Positions 21,101-31,402 of a stretch of DNA of 64,000 nucleotides are shown here, one piece after another. The notes under the pieces were generated by a model that did no database searches, was not told where the DNA came from, and saw nothing but the letters and a program-made list of their open reading frames with translations. The stretch is from Diplodia intermedia (lineage: Eukaryota > Ascomycota > Dothideomycetes > Botryosphaeriales > Botryosphaeriaceae): NCBI GenBank assembly GCA_021495925.1, contig JAKEKT010000031.1:1-64000 (forward strand), given 5' to 3'. The translations under genes and the position numbers were made by a program. The first letter of the stretch is position 1. Each line of letters opens with the position of its first letter.

Positions 21101-22880
21101 GTCTGGCGTATGGCGTGGCGGCGGAACGTTTGCTGCCGCAGCACACCGCGCATAGGCCATGGCCATGTGAGTGAGCGAGTGAGTGATGTCGAGGTAAGAG
21201 GCACGGCGGGGCCGCTTCGACCGCGGCTTTTGTCGGCCGAGGGGGAAGGGGTGTAGATACGTCGATTGAGGGGGACGAAACCTGGAGTAACGCGTCGGTC
21301 TGGAGACAGTGGGCTGAGGGGTGCCCACGGGGTAGGTGTGGGAGCAGGCTGTTCGTGTTGCGCTTTACGGGGCCGGCCGCTCACGATCTGCCGATATGTC
21401 GTCAGGTTTTCTCCCCATGGGGCACTTCTGGTGAATGGGGAGATGACGTGACGTTATCATTTGTGCTGACGGCGCTGCTTTTCGTTACAAGCTCTCCGGA
21501 GCAAGACATTCGGTCAGCTGTCGAGATGTAGCTAGGTTGCTCTGTCATCCACCCGGTCGTGGAAGATATCCGTGAATTTGATGTCCGCACAGGCATCGAG
21601 CAGCGCCATGACCAAAAGTCCCAAGGCGAGATTGAGGCCGCGTACAATCGAGAAGGCCAATGGAATGTAAGCGTTCAAGGGACAGACTGGATTATTCAGC
21701 AGATTAAGCGAGACGCATAACTGCGCCCTTCTGGCTGCCTCTTCTTTTCTGTCTTCACATTGACAGCAATAGAGCTCATCGGGCAGGAAACGGCGCAACA
21801 TGGAATCCGAAAATACAGACGAGCTACTGTTCATCCACCACCACCACTACCACCACCACGGTGGCCACCATCAGATAACAACTACCACCGAATGCCACGA
21901 CAGTCAGCAATGGTGGCGGAATTTTGCAGCTCGCTCCATTTCACTCCTTTTTTTTTCTTGTCTATGGCTCTCTGATGTATCCCGACGTCCTCTAAACCGT
22001 GCCCGGCCTCGCACATCCTCCGGGTGTCACAACGGAGATATCCCACCAAGATGTGCGGAATTTACCCCGCTTTTTATACCGTGCAAGATCGGCGGTGTTG
22101 ATCATTTTCAATGTCTTTCTGCGGCCGATGCGGACAGCTGAAGAGTTCGATCTTGAACGGTACCGGCGGTATTTCAAGCAGTCAATTGTTCGAGCGCAGG
22201 AGAGAGATATTGGTGTTATCGCACCAACAACGAAGGTAAGCGGGAAAGGGAGATCAGGCGCGCAAGAATTCGCATGCGTAGCGCACGAAGCTTAGCCGGG
22301 CGAGCAAAGCACACAGCGGCACTTCGAAGAGCAGGGCTAGTGCACCGGAGAGTTTCGAGTAGTTTCTTGAGGCAGGTGGAAGAACGGAAGAAAGGAAACC
22401 ACCGTTACACGAGACACTCACCAAGCAAACCTCGTCTCAAAGCCTTCGACCACCGCACCCCTCCTTCCCCTCCACTTTCGCACTCCATGGCCTCCACGTC
22501 TGCTCCACGAACGCCAGTGTAGTCGTCCTTTTCCTTCTATCTCAACAATCCGGATGACGAGACTGTTTTTGGGGGAGACCATGGCTCATCCGGATCAACG
22601 CTTGCTTTGAACGATGTCTGACTGCCTTTCGAAAGAGTTGCTGCACATGCTGAATACCGAGCAGGTAGGGCAGAGCTTTGGCTGACGGGCAGATACGTAG
22701 CAAACGGACAGAGCTGAGTCACCTCGCACGGCAGTGTGGCTTTTGCTTGCATCGTTCAACGCGAACATTCTTCACAGTATCATTGTGGTGAGTGTGGGCA
22801 AATGGCTCGAGTTGCCAAGCTATGGCTAAGTCAAGTATGTTTGATCGTCCAACTTGCCCCACGCACTGCGTAACACTCAT

Positions 22881-22937
22881 TGTCTTTTGTTCAAAAAGTT
22901 GTCCTTTGTTCAAAGAGCTGTCCTTTGTTCAAAGATT
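22881..22937. repeat. three tandem 19-bp units
   Basis: Units start at 22881, 22900 and 22919 and read TGTC(T/C)TTTGTTCAAA followed by a variable end. The palindromic core CTTTGTTCAAAG is intact in units 2 and 3. It lies about 300 bp before the second F-box gene. Confidence 0.85.
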
Positions 22938-23235
22938 TTGCTTTTGTTAGGGTTACTGCTCAATCCTCATGCTTCACAGTTATTGTTTTGGGTGTAGTAT
23001 TTAAGTGTTCTATACATCGTTAACACAAGATGGCACAGCTTTTTGCGCAGTATATAAACAACAACACCTTAGGGAAGATACTTAAGATACCATGTTCTTT
23101 CGGCAACTCATCCCCCCAAGTACGACCTCTGAATTGGAGTCCAAACGCACTACCTTTCTTCACGGAAAGCATCCGCAACTCGGACATCAAATCAAGATAA
23201 TCAGGTATTACTGAAGCCCCCAATTCACAGCGAAG

Positions 23236-25209
23236 ATGGCTAGTCACTCCGGGCTGGTCCCCCCCGGCCCGTCCCTCGATCGCCTGCCTGAGGACATCAT
23301 CCGCCACATCATCAAAATCGCCTGCCGCGAAGATGTGTACGAGCATGGCGAGCCCAAGGAAGCAGAGGAACCAAGGGATCCAAAAGATCATGTATGCAAC
23401 GACAGTTGCGTCAAGAGCGACGACTTGGTGATTGGCAGAGGTCGTCCCACTCGCACCCGCACCACCGTGAGGGACTGCTACGGCGCCCTCTACACCAAGG
23501 AAACCATGTCACTCGGGGACATCCTCAACCTGCGGCTCACCTGCAAGGGCGTCGCCCGGTCCCTGCAGAGATGGTACGAATTCGAATTCGCGAAGAGCCG
23601 CGTGCACAGGACGGGCCATGCCGAGGTGTCGGTGGTCGCCGCCGACCTGCGCTACTTCCACGCCTCGAGCAAGAGCTGGATCGTCGCCCATGCCATCAAG
23701 TCGCTGCACGTCAACGTGGGCCGCTTCACCACAGACAGGATGACCATGCAGCCGCTTACATGGGCCGAGGACGTCAAGAACTACCGGGACTTCTTCCTGG
23801 CCGGCGACGGCCTCCGGCTCCTGTGCGATGCTTTGACGCGCCTGCCCAATCTCGAGGCCATCTACGTCGGTAAGTGGAAGGCGCCGCATATCCTGGACGG
23901 CGAGCCTGAGTGGTACGAGGGCGATCAGACCAGACGCTGGAAGGGCCACTACGGCCCCTACCCGGCCTACAACGCCGAGTTGTGGGGTGCGGGCCGCGAG
24001 CTGAGGGCGAGCGCCGTCAGGAGCGTATTGACGGCTCTTGCTCTGACCTGGAAGTCTATCAAGAAGCTGGTCATCCACAGCGGCTCTCTTAGCCCGAACC
24101 GCGAGGAGGCCGGCATCTGGGGTTTCGACGCCCTCACGCAGGTGAGTCTGGGACCGTGCTTCCAAAACCTCAAGAGCATCCACCTAACCATATCCTTGGG
24201 CCAGGACAAGTACACGCTGACGCCCAGCCCCCTCCCGGCCGGGCACACGCCACCGGCCGGCCACACCGAGCACGCGAGCCTCCAGATGCTCCTCCAGCTC
24301 ATCGACGCCGTCCCGCAGCTCGAGTCCTTCCACCTCGCCGCGTCCGGCGACAACGTCTTCCGCGAGCCCCTCATCGCCCGCGTCCTCGACGCCCTGCCCG
24401 GCACCGTCTCCGACCTGCACCTCTACAACGCCCTGACCAGCGTCGCCGCGCTCTGCCGCTTCCTCGCCTCGCACCGCCGGACGCTCGCCTCCCTCGGCCT
24501 CTGCCGCTGCTACCTCACCGACGAGTCGTGGACCCCCGTCTTCCGCCTGCTGGAGACGTACATCGCCCCCGCCCTGACCCTACACACCGTCCACATCGAG
24601 CAGCTGTGGGAGCTGCACCCCGACTTCGCCGACAAACTCTTCTTCTACCAGCGCCGCCGCCGCCCCCACAACCCCGCCGTCCACGGCATCGCCACCACAG
24701 ACCCCGCCCTCGGCCACCGCATCCACAACATGCGCCTACGCGAAGCCGGCACCGGCGCCTTCGACGCCGACGGCACGTGGCACCGCCGCCACTTCCGCCA
24801 CGACGCGATGGCCATGGCCATGGTGACGCGCGCGGCCGACCCTCCCGCCACCGCCGGCGCCCTCGTCCACGAGGTCCGCGCCGGCCTGCGGTACGCGGTG
24901 CGCTGCGCCCTGCGCGAGACGTTCGCGTACGCCAACGCCGCCGGCGTCGCCGCGCTGCATCGCGACGACGTGCTGCCGGCGGCGGTCGTCGGGCATGCGT
25001 GCGGGGCGTTTGGGCGCGTGTTGCTGCTGGGCGTTATGGTGCCGGTGGCTGTGCGGCCGGGGAAGAGGAGGTTTAGTGAGGGGGGTGGTGACGGCCGGAG
25101 GCCGTCGCGGCGTCGGAGGCGGCGGCGGTTCAGTGAGGGTGGGGAGGAGGGTGAGGGAGAGGGAGAGGGGTCGGTTGTGCAGGGGGCGCCGATTGTGCGG
25201 CCTTACTGA
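23236..25209 (+). CDS. F-box-like LRR protein (paralogue of 99-1703)
   Basis: A single exon for 657 residues. The N-terminal LDRLPEDIIRHIIKIACRED has the F-box start pattern, but about 50 residues of inserted, charged sequence separate it from SLGDILNLRLTCKGVARSL, the second F-box half; the first paralogue lacks this insert. The LRR-like middle shares with the gene at 99-1703 the blocks SLHVNVGRFT, LEAIYVGKWK, LESFHLAASGDN and HRRTLASLGL, then EQLWELH (455-461) with FADKLFF. The C-terminus is a basic, Arg-rich and Gly/Glu-rich tail (about 610-657), possibly nuclear-targeting. Likely a substrate receptor of an SCF ubiquitin ligase; target unknown. The start at 23236 gives the F-box directly. 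An intron in the insert cannot be excluded, but I see no good splice pair. Confidence 0.85.
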   Translation: MASHSGLVPPGPSLDRLPEDIIRHIIKIACREDVYEHGEPKEAEEPRDPKDHVCNDSCVKSDDLVIGRGRPTRTRTTVRDCYGALYTKETMSLGDILNLRLTCKGVARSLQRWYEFEFAKSRVHRTGHAEVSVVAADLRYFHASSKSWIVAHAIKSLHVNVGRFTTDRMTMQPLTWAEDVKNYRDFFLAGDGLRLLCDALTRLPNLEAIYVGKWKAPHILDGEPEWYEGDQTRRWKGHYGPYPAYNAELWGAGRELRASAVRSVLTALALTWKSIKKLVIHSGSLSPNREEAGIWGFDALTQVSLGPCFQNLKSIHLTISLGQDKYTLTPSPLPAGHTPPAGHTEHASLQMLLQLIDAVPQLESFHLAASGDNVFREPLIARVLDALPGTVSDLHLYNALTSVAALCRFLASHRRTLASLGLCRCYLTDESWTPVFRLLETYIAPALTLHTVHIEQLWELHPDFADKLFFYQRRRRPHNPAVHGIATTDPALGHRIHNMRLREAGTGAFDADGTWHRRHFRHDAMAMAMVTRAADPPATAGALVHEVRAGLRYAVRCALRETFAYANAAGVAALHRDDVLPAAVVGHACGAFGRVLLLGVMVPVAVRPGKRRFSEGGGDGRRPSRRRRRRRFSEGGEEGEGEGEGSVVQGAPIVRPY

Positions 25210-26143
25210 GTCCCTCGCGGGATAGGGGTGGGCCAGATGACTGTTGGACTCGCGGATGTTTGTCTGGGGGTTCTGAGAGGTGGGTTCCTGCGCGCACAAT
25301 GATATTGGGCGGCCGGTGGTGTTTGCTGAGTGGCCCCGATAGCGCTCATTTGCTTTGTGCGATACTGTAGACTTTAGCATATCTGATTTTTTTTTACCTT
25401 TGAAACTCTCCTAGTGTGCATGTTGTACTGGCGATGGCATTGGTTCCGGGTGAGAGGAGTGGCAGGTGTTGGGCTGTGGGCCTCTGGGAAAGAGGTAGCA
25501 AGCGCCACTCTAGAATTTCCTTCGAGAACATACACTACTTTATCTTCTGACTTGGTTCTCAGCCACGGAACACGAACGAGAGTTCCTGGCGGAGCAAGAT
25601 GTGGGTTTGTCTCACGCATTGAGCTCATTGGTCAAACAACGGACCAGGAAGACTGCTAACGTTCCGACAAGCAGCATTAATTCTAGCACTTCTCTCGAGG
25701 CACGGATAGCTTCGAAACACCTTAGACTCAGGAGTGCAACCGTTTTGTGCAATAAGAGAGACCCCTTCGCGGGCTGGATCTGCAAGATCCTCCGCGCTGC
25801 GGACGACGACCACCCATCCCGCCTCTCGACATTCCACCTCGCCGACTGCACGCTCACGCCCGTTAGGCGCAGCCGCCAGGCGCCCGCAACTCAAGTGTCT
25901 GACTTCCATGGACCTACACAAGAAGTCCCCGCAGCGCGTCGTTGCGAAGGTTCTAGTCCCGTTCCCTCGGCGGGAACGCCCGTTGGCCACCAGTTATCAG
26001 ACCAGACAAGATCCGGTCAACAGCGGGAGGGATCCCCTCGGCTAGGGCGGCGAGCAGGCGGTCGACACCTTTAACAAACTTAGGATGCGGCGACATGGCG
26101 GTAGCGGTAATATACGGGTTCGTAGTAAGAAGGTAGTGTGGTA

Positions 26144-26200
26144 ATCATATCGCTAAGCCGAAGAAGTAGTAAAAACCCTTCTAGTCGGTCGCTCTTACTA
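26144..26200. repeat. diverged duplicate of 28030-28086 with RIP-like changes
   Basis: 57 bp align without gaps to 28030-28086. Of 14 differences, 12 are transitions, and in all 12 this copy has A or T where the other has G or C. Several G-to-A changes are in TpG context (CpA on the other strand). Weaker similarity extends about 35 bp to the left. Confidence 0.7.
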
Positions 26201-28029
26201 GTAGTGGGGCGGCGATAGGACGGCGACAGGGCGACAAGGCAGCGAAACGGCAATTCGAAAGCGAAAAGGCTCAGAAAACGATCACGGTACAGGAGAGTAA
26301 TGTCCACATCACCCTACAGTCCCATTCAACGCGATATTTATACCAACCTAGAACTGGCACGGAATCACACCAGGAACTACCGTGGGCAGGAGAAGCAGCA
26401 AGAGCCATGCGTCATCCTCGAAGATGGCCAACATCGAGTACTTCTGCCATTAAAGCCGGAACTTCGGGAGGGCATGGGACCAGAAGACGACGGATATTGG
26501 GTGATGTAGTTGTGGACCTGGTTGTTGATCATGCACGCTTTTTGAGGGAGGGAAGATGGCTGGCGTGATTTGCAATGGACAACTTGTACGCCTTGGAGAC
26601 GGGGCAAATGCGGGTGGTCACGATGACGAATTTATCTGGCCTTGAACGGCATTGACTTTCGGCGAGAAGCTGCGGGAGTATTATGATGTCATGTCCAATC
26701 CAAGTCGCTTCCAACACATTAAGCCGCGCTGCTTCGTCCTCTGCGACCGCCGCTCCGTTTCTTCCAGCGCCGACGACGATGCCGTCTCGCCCCGCGGCGG
26801 CGCCAGCGGCAGCAAGAGCAAGACTGGGAGTGGCGGCCGAGGCAGTCCTATATGTAGCTGTTATTGTGGGCCATGTGTAGAGGCGCTGACGGTTTGACCT
26901 GTGGTGGAAGCCTGTGAGGTGCCAGAGCATCGGTATGGCGAGGCTGCACCCCATTGGAGATCATTAAGGGCTGCAGCAAGTACAGCCTTCAAGGAGGCAC
27001 ATTCGTCGAGGGTGGTAAGGGTGGGTGGCGTCGTCTGGAGTCGGATCCCACAAGTATCCACGGCCCTTTTATACGATGTCAGCCTCCGGAATGACGTGGG
27101 AACCGTAGTATGACGCCAAACCGGGATCGATCGAGCCCGTAAACTGTCACCGAGTATTCACCTCCCGATTAGGTTACCCAACGGAGCACAAACCTGCGAG
27201 TTTCACACCCAAGGTTCCGGGCGCGATGTATAGAGCCGGAGCTTTCCCAACGCACTAACCGTGCGTATTGAATGAGGGCTTTGCTATCGCCGTTTATATA
27301 CTTTAGGCTGGCTGATCCTCGATTGTTGGACTTGGCCGGCGATGTGCGCTGTCAATCCCAGAAATACAACAGTTTCACTGCTGAGTTATAGCTGAAATAC
27401 ACGTGAACTTTACGTCTTTTACTTCTGTCTGCTAAGCCCAGAGCAGCAGGAGCTCGTAGCATACCTTCAGCTGTATGTCTGACGCGATGGAGTGTAACTG
27501 AAGCCGTCGAATAACCTTTTTTGATCACGAAAAGCACTTCGTTGTCACCCATAGCCCGTGGAATCATAGGTGCAATCGCACCTAGTACCCCACTCGAACC
27601 TCCACCGATCACACTTAAAAGAAGCTGGTGGTTGCAGGACTCGAATGCACCAATGAGCAAACCCCCCTCAGGATCCCAGCTTGGCCCCACGAAACACATA
27701 CGCCTGCCCAGTGGGTAAATCCAGTGCCACATGCAAAGCGCACCCACCCCGGACATTCGAGATGCACCTCATCATGGGTCAATATCGACACTGAATTGTC
27801 CCAGTAAGATAATCTTGGTTCAAGCCGAGTGGCCACACTGGATTGTCCCACCGAAAGACTCACAGCCCAGAGCATCGAACCGCCATACATCTCTCCAAGC
27901 TCTTCAGTGACAGTCACCGGCCAGATTGTAGACGGTAGCACTCTACCAGCCTTCATCAGCTTTTCCTCGTTTCCACTGGCGCATTGGCGAGCGCTGATGT
28001 GCGGGTCCGATCGGTGGTGAGGTGAGGAG

Positions 28030-28086
28030 GTCGTATCGCCGAGCCGAAGAAGTGGTGAATACCCCCCTGGTCGGTCGCACCTGCCA
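28030..28086. repeat. less mutated copy of the 26144 duplicate
   Basis: Partner of 26144-26200 in the same orientation, with G/C at all 12 transition sites. It lies at the upstream end of the two overlapping leftward frames, so it may be part of the same element. Confidence 0.7.
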
Positions 28087-30713
28087 ACAGCGCCAACCCA
28101 TTGCATACCAAAGCGTTTCTTTTCGGCCAACACGTCCCGGCCGCCACTGGCAACATATCGTCCACCTCACCCACACTGCCATTCAAGTTTCTCAGAACCG
28201 GTTCCTCAGGCCGGCATGCCTGGCCCCGAACAGAACAGGAAAAAGAAATCAAAACCCGTGGGCGAATACGCCAATGTATCTCATGAACGGTATGCATTCC
28301 TCAGTCCGTGAAGTAATCCTGGACGCCCAGCACTTGTTATTAGAGCCCCATGTGTCCGGCAGGGTGTAGAATGGCTAGTCGGGGTAGTCGCCCATGTGAC
28401 AAATGTAATAGCGGCGAGTAGACCGAGAGCCAGGATAGTCCATTTTTTTTAACCGACGAGCAATAGCTCCACTGCTCCTTTCGGTGATTTGATATAGTGC
28501 TCAGGTCCGCTAATCCTTGACTAACAAGTATCCGATGTTGGTTCTTTAGCGCAGAGAGAGTTCCAAGGATGTGTAGTGTGAGCTTCCGAATGTCGAATGG
28601 ACCAGTCGGGTTTGGCTGCTCACGCATGCTCTCATTCAATATAAGGCGTGCGAGCGAGCGCGAGACTTGCGAAGGGCTCTCTGCTGGATGACGTAGGGGG
28701 TACCCATACTTCCATCTCAAGTGACATTGCGATGATGATGAACTTCCTGCATCTCCACTGCGGAGCTCGCACGAAAGCCGGTCGGCCGGCCCGGCAGCCG
28801 GCATCACCCTTCCTCCCTCCCTCGGCTGCGGCTCTTTGGTCCTACTTCGGGCAGAGATGACCCGAGAAAAGGAGGAAGTGGTGAAAACCTACCGCGTCGC
28901 TTCTTGATTGTTCAAATCAAGCAAAACGGTTACGCGTACCACGAGCCGCAGTGAGACCGGCACCTACACGATCGACAGGCACAACGAAGGAGTGTGTGTG
29001 TGTGCGTTGCGGGCAGGAAAAACAAAAAAGGGCCAGAAAGACGAGTTGATCCGCCCGGAAGCGCAAGCGGCCGGTCATCATGGCTTGCATTACCCACCCC
29101 CCGCGTCTTGAAACGGGGTCGGCGTACGTGCGCAAGACCCGGCGCCACACAGACCAAGCCGGGCGTGGAGGGCGGGCGCTAAGTATGACAGCCGTCCAAC
29201 GGGGTCGTGGTTGGATTTGCCCGGGGAGGGGGGCAGGGCTGCGAAAGCCGGTGGCAGGGCTGAAGGGCTGAGGAGGCATCAGCAAAACACCATGAGCTTC
29301 TCCCGCCGGCCTCCGCATTCCGGTTTCCTGCATCTCCGGTCGAAGAGGTGATGGTGTTCGCCAAAGGCCCCGTTGAGCGGATGCACATCCCATCCATCCG
29401 ATGAAGAACGGGCATTGTTCGGCGATACATGAGTCGTGGTAAAGGGAAGGCGAGCATCTCCTTGCTCCCTGAAGCGGAGAGGGCAGCCGAGAAGAGTATG
29501 CAACCTCGTGTTTTTCCCTCTCGCAAGGAGGCGGTGCGCCTGAAGATGATAGGGTTCTTGGGCCGCATGCACCACACACCACGTTGTGACGTTCGGCTCA
29601 TCCGCTCATCTCCCGCAGGAAAGGCGCCCAGCCAGCGCGATCCATCGTCTTGGCAACAAGTAACCGAGTCTGCGTTGACTCGTCATGAGCCGTGATGGCT
29701 TCCTTTTGTCAACTCTCGTGATGGTGTTGAACTCTTGGGACCTCCGCCGCTCTTTGGCCCAACGGTCCCAAACCCCCGCGACACGCAGACGTAGAGAAAT
29801 TAGAGATGTCTGCAGGAACCGGCGACTTGTTTCAGATCCACCCTGTGGGTTCTCCGTCCATGTGGGTGCTTTTCCCGGAGAGCCCGGTCTCGAAATAGCC
29901 TCGTCGTCCCACTGTACCTGTATGTCTCTCTTCCCTCACCTTGCCCACCTGCCGGCTCTTCCTATAGGGCATCCGGCTGTCACTGGAATAGCAACCGGCT
30001 GCGTAGGGGTGAGAGGTGGATCTGGGCGACGAATGCAACAGGGTTCGGTGGCGAGCAAGCATGCGGGAGGAGATTGAATGTTTATGCCGCTTGTTCCTGT
30101 CTTACACTCTAACCAGCCCTCTTCGCTATTGTTTCCGGCACGGCTCAAACTCTCTGTTCTGTTGGCGGACTGGACCGGATGTTGCAAGTCGATCAGTTCG
30201 GCTGCTTTGCCTGGGCGAGTAGTTGAAACGGCAGCGGAGATAGCATCCCCTTCACGGACGAGAGACTCCACCGCAGGCCTCACGCTGCCGTTGCGCTAGA
30301 CTCCGACCCAGAGAACGGTAGCGCTTGGCGAGTGGAGGATTGCTGATCCTGCAAAAGGGTGGAGAACTGGGAACTGGTGCCACGCCGCGCCGCGACTCGA
30401 GCTCTTACATACCCTTGCGACTGCTCCCCTTCCACCTTGCCCACCATCACAGCCACAAAGCGACCCTCCCCAAATCCCCATAGGGCTGCGGCAGCGGCGC
30501 AGCTGCATCCCTGTTAGCTGTCATGCTTGCCGACACACGGCACCTTCCAGCCGCACCAAACTTCCCTACCGGTGTGCGTAGTAGTAGCTCTCTTGACTCG
30601 CATTCCAGTATCTGCAGTGGTGAGTAGAGAGCCAAGACGGCAGAAGCGAGCGGTCCTCCCGGGTGAGAGTGCGCGGCCACTGAGTCGTCCGTCAAACACC
30701 CAAACCTGCCTCC

Positions 30714-30719
30714 TATAAA
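30714..30719 (+). promoter_or_regulatory. TATA box of the 30862 gene
   Basis: TATAAA lies 143 bp before the start codon; a CA-rich leader (AACAACCAACTAGCAACAAA) follows, as expected for a well expressed fungal gene. Confidence 0.6.
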
Positions 30720-30861
30720 GCCCGGCTGCGGACACCAGCACCGTTTCCTCTCTAAGCAGCCGGTCTCTCCACAAACACAACACTCCCATTCGTTTCCAAC
30801 CTCTTCGCCAAACACTCCTTTTTTTCCCCAACAACCAACTAGCAACAAACACCAAACAAAA

Positions 30862-31402
30862 ATGGCCTCCGCCGTCGCCGTCACCATCCTCACCGGAGCC
30901 GCCTCCGCCGTCATCACCGCCGCCATCAACCAGGTGGCGCCCACCATCGCCAACCTGGGCAAGTGGGACGAGGCGCGCGAGGCCTTCACCCAGGAGACGG
31001 TCAAGGCCATGTGGGAGAACCGCTCGTCCGAGACGTACGGCGCGGCCGTGTGCTACAACATGGGCTACGAGGTCTCCAACACCGACCTCATGTACGAGAA
31101 GACGTCCGTCAAGCTCGAGCTCGAGCTGCTGCACACCGACTACGACTGCTTCTACATGAACGGCCCCGGTAAGTTTTTCCTTTTCTTTTTCCCTTCTTCC
31201 TCTTCTTTGGCCTTTTGGCTGGGACTCTTCCTCTTCTCCTTTCCGCGTGTTCGAAGCGTAGTGTCGCTGATGATGTGGACCGTGACGCGCAGACAACCAC
31301 TTCTGGAGCCAGGGCGATGGCGGCTATGTCAACCTCGCCATCTACCACGACGACAGCAAGTGCTGGTTCGACGACAACACCTCCGACCTGTACTGCCCTT
31401 AA
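30862..31402 (+). CDS. small conserved-type fungal protein with four cysteines
   Basis: Two exons (30862-31168 and 31293-31402; 124-nt intron, GTAAGT...GCAG) give 138 residues. The first 25 residues are hydrophobic and Ala-rich (ASAVAVTILTGAASAVITAA), either a weak secretion signal or a buried helix. The rest has a pattern AAVCYNMGYEVSN, TDYDCFYMN, SQGDGGYVNLAIY and KCWFDD...LYCP: four cysteines spaced so that two disulfides are possible, and aromatic-rich strands. I recall similar small proteins in other Pezizomycotina listed under a domain of unknown function (I think DUF7888), but cannot check this. Function unknown. TATA box, CA-rich leader, intron and codon-like composition support a real, probably well expressed gene. 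Confidence 0.8.

Larger units (their letters stand above)
18022..23235. other. 5.2-kb gene-poor region
   Basis: No gene could be supported. 18.2-19.6 kb is very GC-rich with long open frames on both strands (one of 372 codons) that show no domain and look like composition artefacts. 20.4 kb has a short TTTTTA-type tract; 21.83-21.87 kb is rich in CAC triplets. A 57-bp triple repeat sits at 22881-22937. The frame around 22110-22230 is open on both strands but matches nothing I know. Confidence 0.45.
25210..30861. other. 5.6-kb gene-poor region with a decayed repeat
   Basis: No convincing gene. It contains the diverged duplicate listed at 26144 and 28030, two overlapping leftward open frames in different phases (27352-27756 and 27615-28133) that may be remains of one broken gene, a GT-repeat at about 28993-29008, and otherwise unremarkable sequence. 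The last 150 bp are the promoter of the 30862 gene. Confidence 0.45.

Noticed and set aside
21532..21834. 100-codon minus-strand frame with a hydrophobic stretch (small membrane protein?)
   Set aside because: No paralogue, no TATA or intron support, and the hydrophobic run alone is weak evidence.
25601..26074. 157-codon plus-strand frame and overlapping minus-strand frames
   Set aside because: Open on several frames at once and no recognisable domain; could be a remnant, but not supportable.
27620..27710. TTCGAGTCC on the minus strand as a tRNA T-loop
   Set aside because: The flanking bases do not form a five-base-pair T stem or an acceptor stem.
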